From Diphasiastrum complanatum (taxonomy: Eukaryota; Streptophyta; Lycopodiopsida; Lycopodiales; Lycopodiaceae), in NCBI GenBank assembly GCA_029204225.1, contig CM055107.1, forward strand, positions 25,691,391 through 25,755,390: a stretch of 64,000 nt of DNA, read 5' to 3'. The notes beneath the pieces are model-generated. The model ran no database searches, was not told the DNA's origin, and saw nothing but the letters and a program-made list of their open reading frames with translations. Below, in pieces: positions 11,101-22,800 of the stretch. Made by a program: the position numbers and the translations under genes. Within the stretch, counting starts at the first letter, position 1; each line of letters starts with the position of its first letter.

Positions 11101-14100
11101 TGTAAGAAAGTGGAACAGGAGGTGATTCATGGCCATGCAGAGTCTCAAAAGGAGAGCTCTTCTACCTTGGTTCGCACTTATCTTAAGTATTCCATAGAAG
11201 ATGGAATAATGATGAGAAATGGCAAGGCTCTTATTCCAGCTTGTGAGGTGCTGCGAAAGAGGATCTTGCATCTCTGTCACGATAGCCCTAGTGCTGGTCA
11301 TCTTGGTGTGGATAGGACCTATGAGTTGATACGACGTAACTTTTGGTGGTCGAGACTTAAGAAAGAAGTAAACCATTATGTGAGACATTGTTTTAAGTGT
11401 CAAGTTAATAAGGCTGAAAGGATTAAAGTGCCTGGATTATTACCCCCGTTACCTATACCAGAAGGGAGATGGGAGAGTATTTCCATGGACTTTATTACAT
11501 GTTTACCGCATATGCAACAGCAACATAATGCTATCCTAGTTGTGGTTGACAGACTCACGAAAATGGCTCATTTTATCCCAACTAGTAATAAGATTGATGC
11601 ACCTGGTACGGCTGATTTTTTTATACAGCATGTATTCAGACTTGATGGATTACCTAGATCCATTGTGTCTGACAAGGATTCTCGTTTTACTGGCAATTTT
11701 TGGACTGCAGTATTTGAGAAGTTAGAGGTGCAGTTGGGAATGAGTAGTTCTGATCATCCTGAAACAGATGGGCAGACTGAGAGAGTTAACCAAACCTTGG
11801 AAGACATGCTTAGGGCGTATGTGAGTGAAAGGCAAACGCAATGGGAACGTTACCTACCATTGTTGGAGTTTGCCTATAATGATAAAAAGAATGCATCTAC
11901 GAAGATGAGTCCTTTCGAGATAAATTATGGTTTTAGACCAGCCAGTCCAGTTACTATACGTATGCCTCATAAGACACCTAGTGCTATGGAATTTCTAACT
12001 CACATGCAACAGATGTTGGAGTTAGCTAAGGAAAATGTAAAAGCGGCGATGGATCGAGCAAAGACATGCTGATCTGGATCGTACGCCAAGAGAGTTCGAG
12101 GAAGGAGATATGGTATTTCTCAGGATTCCAAAGGACTCGAAAACCCTAAAGACAGGGAAGTGTTATAAGTTGTCACCTAGATACTGTGGACCTTGGAAAA
12201 TTGTTAAAAAGATTAATAGCGTTGCTTATGAATTGGATTTGCCTGTTGGTTGTAAGGTTCATCCTGTTTTTCATGTTTCACGCTTAAAGAAGGTTTTACA
12301 TGATGGTGATAACTTGTTAGCTGATGGCCTTGTATTGTTTCAGGAGCATGGGGAGGTGATGCATGGACCAGCGAGAGTATTGGACCGGAGGCATAGACGG
12401 TTGCGGAATTGTTTGCTCCGTGAGTACTTGGTTGCATGGCATGGACGACCTCTCAGTGATGCTACCTGGGAGACCGCGCATGGGTTGCATGCGCAGTATC
12501 CAAACTTTGCCATCGAGGACAATGTCATCTGAGGAGGGAAGGGATGTCACATGTACTTTGAATCCCTTTGCCCAATGTATGGTAAATTGTAATTATTAAA
12601 TTGTAAATGGCTAAGTCACCGGCCTGTGGAGACAATTGTAAATTGCAATGTAAATATTTGTTATAGTGACTAAATACGAGATGGCCAAGGGGGTATTGGG
12701 TCTCATGAGAGTCTGCTGGACTAACCTCCTAAAAAGTAGGAAGGGTTGACTGGTCAACGTGACACATGTCACATGCTCACTAGGACACTTGGTCCAGTGC
12801 ATGAGTGACACTTGTCAGACGGTCAATGGACGGGTCAACAGGACATGTGTCATATGCTCATTGGGACACTTGGTCCAATGCATGAGTGACACGTGTCAGA
12901 CTGTCCACCTACTAGCTTGCCTATGTGTTAGGGTACTGCCAAGTGGCAAGTGTCGGCTGTGCATGGAGTTTGCCATGTGTCGACGTCAGGATGTGTCAGG
13001 GTTAAGGGGTGCTTGAGGGGATATATGGTGAGCCTTGTCAAGCATTCCTCATTATGATTATGATTATGATTATGATTATGGTATTCCTATGCAACTATGG
13101 TTGGGAGGAGACTTGCAGCAGAGCTCTCATGTTTGCTTGTTGATCTATGTACATTTGCTTGAGATTAATAAAGTGACGGATTTGCTGGGTAATTCTGTGT
13201 ATTTACTTAGGGTTTATGAGCTTGTGTGCAACAGCTACCACGTGGAAAGCCACGTAGGTCTACCATGTGGCAAGTCTGCCCACGAACCGTGGACATCACC
13301 TGTTTGAAGTTCTGACCATTTTTTAAGGAATCCGACCAATTTCTGGCACGATGGGCTTGTGTAGCAGGCCATATAGGCATGTCATAGGTCTGATATCTAC
13401 CAAGCCTGTCGCAGACTGCCACGCGGCAAGCCATGTAGGGCTACCACATGGCAAGTCATGCAAGCTTGGGGTTTTAACCACATAGTTCTAACATAGGCTT
13501 GCATGGCAAGCCAACCAGGCTTTGTCACGTAGGCCTCAGTGGACATAGAGAGAGAGAGAGAGAGAGAGAGAGAATGGGATGTCGAAAGTTGTCACATGAC
13601 AAGCCACGTGAAAAACCATGTAGGCTTGGGACTGTCCATGTGGCAAGCCACGTAGGCCTACCATAGGCTTGTGTGGCTTGTCACATGGCCTATCATAGGC
13701 GATGTAGTCGGCCACATAGGCCTACTATCTAGCAAGCCTATCATAGGTTACCACATGGCCAAGTAGGCCTACCACATGGCAAATCATGCAAGCTTGGGGT
13801 TTGCCACATGCCACATGGCAAGCCATGTCGGCCTACCATAGGCTTGTGCGGCAAGCCAACAGAGCTCTACCATATAGTCCTGAGTGGACCCAGAGAGAGA
13901 CATAGAGAGGTGGGCTCGAAAGCTAACACATGGCAAGCCATGTAGGCCTACATAGGCTTGCATGGCAGACCACATAGGCATGGCATAGGCCTCATGTCTG
14001 CCATGCAAGCATGTTGTAGGTTGCCACATAGGCTTGCCATAGGCTTGTCTGGCAAGCCAACCAAGCTCTGCCGCGTAGGCTTGAGTGGACATAGAGAGAG

Positions 14101-17100
14101 AAAGAGATGGGGCTTGCAAGCTACCACGTGGCAAGCCACGTAGGCCTGCCGCGTAGAAAACCATGGAGGGTGATATTTCCCATGTCGTAAGCCAAGTAGG
14201 ACTAACATTGGCTTGTGTAGCAAGCCACATAGGCATGTCATAAATCTACTATCTGCCAATCTTGTCGTAGGCTGCCACGCTTGCAAGCTAAGGGTTTGCC
14301 ATGTGGCAAACCATGTAGGTCTAACATAGGCTTGTGTGGCAAGCCAACCAAGCTTTGCCACGTAGGCCTGAGTGGACCTAGAGAGAGAAAGAGGTGGGAC
14401 TCAAAAGCTGCCACGTGGCAAGCCACGTATGCCTTCATAGGCTTGTGTGGCTTGCCACATGGCCTACCATAGGCTTGTGTAACAGGCCACATAGGCCTGC
14501 TATCTAACAAGCCTGTCATAGGCTGCCATGTGGCAATCACGTATGGCTGCCACATGGAAAATCATGCAGGCTTGGGGTTAGTCATGTGGCAAGCCACATA
14601 GGCCCATCATAGGCTGGCAAGCCAACCAGGCTCTGCCTACGTGGTCTACTATCTGCTAAGCCTGTCGCACACTGCCACGAGGCAAGCCACGTAGGTCTAC
14701 AGTTATGGACTCGGCTCATCACATTCGCCGCGTCCATTTACCTTTACTTTACTTTATGCATAAGCAGGCCTTGTGCCCTTTTTTATTCATTAGTGACACT
14801 TAGACTATATGGTTGGCCTTTGGCCTTATTATTCATTATTAGGCCATTTGGACATATTACTGGAGAGTGGGGGCCTTCTTGGAGGGCGCACTATTTTCCC
14901 TCCCAGTTGGGCCCTAGCCACCGAAAGCTTCCTTTTAGGGCTTCCTCTTGGCTATAAGTAGGGAAACTGTGTCATTTGTTATTCAGCTGATGATATTGAT
15001 CTCTCTCTTTAGTCTCCTTAATCTCTCTCTTTCCTGCTTTCTAGGGTTAAGTCTTGCTTATGTGCTGCTTTCATAGCTTAAGTCTTGCTTATGTGATGCT
15101 TTCATAGCTTAGCTTTAGATCAGTTGTGGCTTTATTCGTAACTTGGTATCAGAGCACTTTCCTGATTGCTGAATTTCAGATCTGATTTTCTGCTTGGGTG
15201 CCCATTTTCCTTGCTGATTTTTCTCTCTTTGCTGAGGGCTTTCGTCTCTTTGCTTCAGCAACATTCAGCACAGTTTGGAGGAGGACCAGCTCCCATCATT
15301 TTCCTTGGCGGAGCTTTAGCAGATAGTTAGCGGAAGTACTTCCGCTAAATTTAGAAGCCAGAAAAAAAAAAAAAAATTTGGGCAGATTCTTTTCGGCGCC
15401 CAAGTTTCAACCCTCCATCACCCATTTCCAGCTTGTTTGCGGGCTCTCCAGCGCCCAATTCCCTCGTCTCTTTCGTCCGTTCCTCCTTCCATTTTCAGCC
15501 CTCTTTTCACTTTTGTTGGCAGGCTGTCCAGCCGCTTCATACCTGTCACTTTCGTCCGTTTTTGTCTCCGTTTGCAGCCATTTTTCACACTTGTTTGTAG
15601 GCTGTCCATCGCCCATCCTCAACCAGATTTCACGAAATTCCGACTCCGTTTGATATTCCAATTTATCACTTGCCTCCTGGCTGTCCAGCGCATTTTCACA
15701 GCCTTCATTTTCACTTTTTTTTATTTGCTGATTGCTGTCCTTTCTTAGTTGTGATAATAGTGGTTTCAATAGACTAACGTCTATTCCTTCCACTATCAAT
15801 ATGGCACATTTACCTACCCCAAGTGAGACTACTCAGGAAACCTTATCCGATCAGTTTCGTCGCATGGATGAGACCCTTTCTGGCCTCGTTCTTCGCTTCG
15901 ATACCGTTATGACCAAATTTGCTACTATGCAGTCACAGATTGATTCTTTATAGCCTCATGGTCCTGGTAAAGCTCTTGTTTTTCCTTCATTTGGGACTCC
16001 CCCTCCATTTGGATTTCCATCTTCCTCTACTAGTCAACCTGGTGGTGGACCGATCATTCCACCTAACCCATCTCTTGGTTTCTTTTCACGTCCCCCACTT
16101 CATGAGCCACACTTTGCTCGAGACTTTTGTGATAGGATACAGCTTGCTACCTATTCCGGTTCCTCTGACAGGAACTTATTAGAGACTTGGTTTGCTAAGC
16201 TTGACACATATTTTTAGATCTACCCTAAGACTGATCCTCAGAAGATCCAGTTGGCTGCTTTACATTTAGATGGACGTGCCGCCACGTGGTGACGAGTTTA
16301 TAGAGTTGATCCTGATCGGGAAGGGCTCCATTTATGGCATACTTTTCGCCATGACCTCCGTCATGCTATGATTGACCCTCAGTGGCTCGACCGCCAACGT
16401 GATACATTCCGTAGTCTCACTCAGACCAGTGATCTTGCTTCTTATACAGATCAGTTTATGGAGCTTTCTTATCTTTTCATAGATCTACAGCCCACTGAGC
16501 TTATTTCTCGTTACATTGCTGGGCTTCGTTGTGCTTTACGTTATGATGTTTCTTCCTTCCGTCCTCCCACACTTGTTGAGGCGATGTCTCTTGCAAGTAC
16601 TTTACAGCATAAGTACTCTGACACTCTTCCTTCCCGCTTCTCCCGACCCCATCCTTCTGCTTCATCTTTTCTTGCTGCGTCCACCCCTACACCTGCCCCT
16701 TCTGTTCTAGCTCTCTCCATTGTCCCTTCGTCTCCTCGTCCTCTGACTCCTCGACCTGCTTTTGTCCGACGTTACACGTCTGCAGAGTTCGCTGACCTTC
16801 AGCAACAACGTCTTTGCTTTCGTTGTAAGAGTCCTAACCATTTTGCTCGTGATTGCCGTCAGCCTCTCCCTACTACTACTGCTATTTTTTACCATGAGGG
16901 CACTACTCCTGATAATTCCAATATCTACATTCATATTTCTGATGAGCTTGACCTATCCTCTGAGCCTTCCACTAATCTACTTCCTGTTACTTGCCATGCT
17001 CAGCTTGCCTATGCTACTTGGACAGGGCGTCCTGGTCCTCGCTCCATTCGGTTACGTGTACGTATTACAGGTCGTGAGTATATTGCTTTAGTTGATACTG

Positions 17101-19838
17101 GCAGCACTCATTCTTTTATTAGCAGTTATATCACTCGTCAGATACGTGCTTCACCTATTCCTGCTTCACAGCCTCTCACAGTTGAGGTTGCCAGTTCCCA
17201 TTCTTTTCCTAGTTCTCAGATGTTTCAGCGTTTACCATACCGCATTGGAGATTTTTCTGGACAGGCAGATCTTACATTATTCCTATGGAACGTTATGATC
17301 TTATCCTTGGTGCTGATTGGTTTGCATCTCTTCGAGCCGTTACACTGGACTTGACACAGCAGACATTGACATTTGTACTTGATGCAGTTACACACTCACT
17401 TGTTGGCATTGATTCTCAGGGAGACTTCCAGTTGGTTACCGGGAAGCAGTTTATGCGTAGCCTGCCAAAGGTTGACGATGCAGCTCTTCTTTCCATTCAG
17501 AGTACATCAGTTGCTGCTTCACTTTCACCATCTGTGGTCCTCTTCCTCAGGTTGATGCTGCTTCGGATTTACAGCTTGTTGTTGTGTGCCTTGTGCCTAT
17601 ATGCCTTGATTCACAGATATCGTATTCAGTGGTCATTCCTGGTTTCATTGATATTGAGGCCGTATACCTTGGTGGTATTTCTACTATTGCTTTTGCGCAT
17701 ACTTCAGATTGCCCTCCTGGTTTGGTGGTTGGTGCAGTATCTTCTCCATTGGTCTCTATATCTCCATCTCTTGAGTCTGTTATGGCCGATGTTCCTGTTG
17801 ATTTCTATGGGGTTCTTCATGGGTCCACGTTTGATGGTTCCCTTGCTATTGGTGATCAGGTTGTATCTTCTTTCGCTTTACTCCATGGATCTCTGCTTGA
17901 GGTTTGTGATCTGCCTCATGATATTTCTACGGTTCCTGACATGATTCATGCGCCTTTGGCCCTTACTGTTACACATTTTTCATCCGAGGATATGTGCCAG
18001 ATGGTCACTATTACTTATCTAGGGTATTTATATGCTGGGATCTTTCTAGATGAGTACACAGACATCCTTCCGTCTCCTGGTGTTTCTACATATAGGTTTG
18101 CTGCAGTCCATGCCGATGGTATACACTTTTGGGTTCATGCGACTGATTCCTTTTTACCTCTTGATATTTGGCATTCCTGGTTATTACGTATCGCTTGGAT
18201 TTCATTTGGACCTATTACTTACACTATTGCTTCATTTTCAGCTATGGATATATGGCATTCCTGGTTATTACATATAGCTTGGTTTTCATTTGGACCTGTT
18301 GATTGGTGCTGGTTTTTCCATATTACTGATCGCCTATGGTGTAGATATCTCTATGATTATGCATGTGGCTCTCTATCTGTTCCTTGGATTGTTGCTCATT
18401 GTCAGGCTTGGCATATCCTGTTGGCTTGGGTTATTGCCTCCGTTCCAGCTACTGTTTGTCTGGTGATCTTCAGGTTCCCTGTCATTTCAGGTTGCTCCAT
18501 ATCGCTTGGTCTCTGATGCTGAGTTGCCACTTTGTTCTGGTGTTCCGAGACCATCAAGGTAGCTTGAGAGAATTCCTTCTCCTCTCTTGGATAGTTTTTG
18601 GGGATGTTGCCGCCATATACTTCAGTGTTGCTCATATGTGCTTTGATACTCATTCCCAGCTACACGTGGATATTGCTCCAATGCTTGCTACTGATGTTGC
18701 GGATCCTGTTCCTCGTTCTAGTGCATTTCTTCTATTCCTCACTTGTGCGCCTGGTGTGTACTTTGGGATTACACTTGCGGCCAGTTCCGATGGGTCATCC
18801 GATTCTCCATCCGTTTTTGGTGTATCCTATGATGGATTGTTCTACCTTCTCGAGCTTTTTGGATACCTTGGTGCTCGAGAGCTTATTACCCGGGCCAGTT
18901 CTCATTTACAGCATGTTCAGCAGCGTTATCAGACCTCAGTTGATCGTCACCGCCACCATGTCGAGTTTCAGCTTGGAGATATGGTTTATCTAACCCTACG
19001 GTTTGCACGTCATCATTTTGTCCAAGGCCATGCTTCTACTGAGAAGCTTGCACCACGTTATTATGGGCCTTATCGCATTTTGGAGGTTCTTAGTCCAGTT
19101 ACATATTGCTTATAGCTTCCTGCTTCCACACGCGCCTGCGATGTATTCCATGTCAGTTTATTACGTGCTGCTATTGAGGATGATGCTCCTTGTGATGCTG
19201 AGTTTCCTACTGCTCCAGAGTTATTTCCATTTTTACCTGCTACTATATTACAGGTTCGTCTATATCATAGTCGACGCCGCCGGCAGATTCAATTTTTGGT
19301 CCAGTGGGATGGCCGTCCTATTGAGGAGGCCACATGGGAGCCTATTGATGTCTTTTATCATACACCATCACTTGCGGATCAGGCTCGTGCTCTTGCTGCA
19401 CTTGTTGATTCCTCTACATCAGATGTTGCTCTAGCTGTTGATGCACCAGGGCTTGCTGCTACTTGATCCAGTTTCTTTTCAGCAGTTGGGTCTTTTTCTT
19501 TTGTGCCAGGGAGAGTTCTGGACTCGGCTCATTACATTCGCCGCGTCCATTTACATTTACTTTACTTTATGCATAAGCAGGCCTTGGGCCCTTTTTTATT
19601 CATTAGTGACACTTAGACTATATGGTTGGCCTTTGGCCTTATTATTCATTATTAGGCCATTTGGACATATTACTGGAGAGTGGGGGCCTTCTTGGAGGGC
19701 GCACTATTTTCCCTCCCAGTTGGGCCCTAGCCACCGGAAGCTTCCTTTTAGGGCTTCTTGGCAGGGTGGTACCATAATATAATAAAAAAAAAAAATTGGC
19801 GGTACCGGGATCTGCGGGACCTGGTACCACGGGACCTA

Positions 19839-19882
<44 letters not shown>

Positions 19883-22800
19883 ACTCAGGCTGGATCAATT
19901 CATCATGATTTTGACCCCTTTTGATCCCAAAATCCACTTCAAAAGAACTCAAAGGTCTCATTGCACTATTGACTCTAAGGACTCTAGCAAAAAATATGAC
20001 CCTTCTCCTAGCAAAATTGTTGTTGTTGTGCTCTGGTGATGTTTTCCAGGCGTTTCCCACTTTTGTTTCTATTTCTTTTGTCATCAGTACCATTGGTCTT
20101 AGATAAATCAAGTGTTGTACAGTCATTGAGATGGACATCTTCAAACATTGGATGAAGTTGTGCACTAAAAGTCAGTCCCGTTCAATAATGCATAGGCTTA
20201 TACTACACGAAACTTAATAAAAAATAAACCTTATCACCATGTAGTATGGGCGATTTTGTAAGAACCCTTTTGTGCTTTCTTGTTTTTAGCATACAAAGGT
20301 ACATGGCTTCAAGGTAATGCCCTTAATACAAGGGACTAAAATATTTGGACTCTTAAAGACGATGTACAATGTAAAGGCCTATTCTTACTAGGGCACTTTA
20401 AACGGAATACTCTGTAAGCCTCGTCCCATCGGGATGCTCTGAAGGCATTTCAAAGGCTCTATAAGGCCTTTTCCTATTAGGACACTTTGAAGATAGCTCA
20501 CAGACATTGTAAGGCCTTGTATTATCAAGATGCTTTGAAAGTAAAACTTCCTATTCAGATAGGCATTATGAAAGTTCAAGCTTGCCTTGCCTTGAGACAT
20601 CTATTCTAGAATCGATGATAACTTCTTACTAATTCTAATCTAAGTTATGTTCATGAATTGGATAGATCTTTCGAAGATTTTGATGATTTCCTAAAAGTCC
20701 CTCATGGACAAGTAAACATTTTGAAAGGTTCTTCTACAATATTCTACTAAATCATGGTTCTAACCTTATCAAACCCTGATTCAGGTTTACATTTGGAATC
20801 AACTAGTTTAAATGGAAGCTATATCTTTTGAAAATCGTATTTATTCAAAATCTAACCTTCATTGAATAAATGCTCAAACCTCTCCTGGAGTTAATAGATC
20901 TTAAATTCAAAAGCCTGACGTCAGTCACTCATTTGCAACTAACAATCAATATTCATGTTTGCTTATCGATTTGGATAGGACCTTTTACAAATGAAGTCAG
21001 CTAATCCAAAGGTAGTTCCAAGTAACCTGCAAGCTCCAAGATGCTCCCCAACTCCAAGCTAGGATGCCTCTACCTACAAGTGAGGATCTTCAAGCCTCCA
21101 TGGATCTCAACAAGTGGCCTCAAGTATTCACCACCCAACCATAGCTAGCTAACACATGCAATCCTGCAACTTGGCTAATCTAGCACCCCCTTGCTAACCA
21201 ATAACTAATCACAAGCATACCACCACAAACCATAGCATACTCAAGATCCAAACCCTACTTATGTCCCATACCATAAGTAAGATCCAAACCCTAAGCATAC
21301 TACACACAAGAAAACACTCTATACACTAGTAGCCACACTAGAGCATAGGCATAGCAAACAAAAGAGATCTCTCTCTCTCTCTCCCCCCCCCCCCCCATGG
21401 GTGCCCTCCTCCCCTCATGTGGATGGCAAATGGCACCCTCCAATACACTATGGAGTTCCATGCACAACCAATGAGAAAGAGAGAGGCCTAGGGGAGCTTA
21501 TGGAAGGTCAAGAAACTTCTTCCATAACCTATGGCTCTTTGAATGCCTTTCTTGTGGGAGTTGGGAACTCAATGGACTCCTTGAAAGTGCGCCCTCCTAC
21601 TAGGTCCCATTGCCCAAGTTGTGTTTGTATACTTTGGTCCAAGACCAATAAAGTGATAGGGTTCAAGGTTGAGGCCCAAGGTTTAGAAAAATAGCCAAAA
21701 CACCCATGGTAATGACTTTCTAACACCTCACTAGGTTCCATACCTCCAACCAAGGCATAGACACCTACTTGCCCTTATCCAAGGACACCAGTACCTTAAT
21801 CTAAAGGCACATACCCTTAATCCTAAGGGTACACCTTATCCAAGGGTAACTTGATTCCATACCTCCGACCAAGGTATAGTCACTTGCCTACCCTTATGCA
21901 AAGGTATCTACCCTTAATCCTAAGGGTACCCCTTATCCAAGGGTAACTTGCCATTTAGCCCCCAACACTAAATGGACATATAGGGATCACTGAAGTACTG
22001 CTAGTTACATAGGTATGTAGCATTCCTTTCCTCTAAACTTAAATTTTTCCTTGTAGGGAAAAATCATTGTAAAGAAATTTTGGCATTATTTGTTGGGTGA
22101 TGCTTTTATCTTCTATGTTTGATAACCATACATAAGCATGAAAGGGCTGAATCGGGTCTCTGACTGTTTTGCACTATTATATGCAAATTCCACCAGTGGA
22201 AGGTAATTTTCCCAATCAGACTGCCGATGGCCCACATATGCTCACAGCATATCCTCCTTCGTCTGATTGGTCCTTTTCGATTGATCGTCTGATTCCGGAT
22301 GATCTGTAGAACTCATACTTAAAGTCATTTCCAACTTCTCAAATACTGCTTGCCAAAAATTCCCAGTGAATTTTTGGTCACAGTCACTGACAATATCGCA
22401 AGGCAGCCCGTACAGTCGAAAAAGCTTCTCAACAAACAGTTGAGCTAGCTCTGGAGCTTTAACAGTAGTTTTTGTTGGGATAAATTGAGCAAACTTCGTA
22501 AGTCTGTCAACAATGAGCCAAACCAAATCGTGGCCCTTCCCTGTACGTGGAAACCCGACCACAAAATCCATAGATATACTTTCCCACTTTCCGGTAGGAA
22601 TATCTAAAGGATATAATAGGCCACTAGCTTTTAGCCTCTCTGCTTTATTTAACTGGCACTTAGCACATTTAAGTACATAGGCCTCTACTTGACTTTGCAT
22701 CTTAGGCCACCAAAATTGCCGTCGAACTAAGTCAAGTGTTCTTTGTATACCCGGATGTCCTACGCATGGACTATCATGACACTCATGCAAGATTTGGGCC

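Larger units (their letters stand above)
10849..13233 (+). mobile_element. Element D: 5'-truncated chromovirus with 3' LTR
   Basis: Begins abruptly inside RNase H ([17 protein letters not shown] at 10849) and runs through integrase and chromodomain to a PPT (GGAGGGAAGGGA, 12533-12544) and a complete 3' LTR. No 5' LTR, gag, protease or RT is present in the window. Confidence 0.88.
14706..19762 (+). mobile_element. Element B: non-autonomous chromovirus-like LTR element with unknown internal ORF
   Basis: Order: 5' LTR, tRNA-iMet PBS, leader, gag with CCHC knuckle, protease, about 1.35 kb of unrecognised coding-like sequence, integrase C-terminus plus chromodomain, short PPT, and a truncated 3' LTR. 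No reverse transcriptase, RNase H, or integrase zinc finger/core can be found between 17500 and 18870. Same family as element A. Confidence 0.88.

Noticed and set aside
13784-14555. Overlapping ORFs of 105-150 residues in the satellite
   Set aside because: They repeat the satellite unit in several frames and strands with no domain; by-products of a tandem repeat without stops.
15378-15799. ORFs of 91-130 residues on both strands in the element B leader
   Set aside because: They lie between PBS and gag ATG, the A copy does not preserve the frames, and no domain is visible; treated as untranslated leader.
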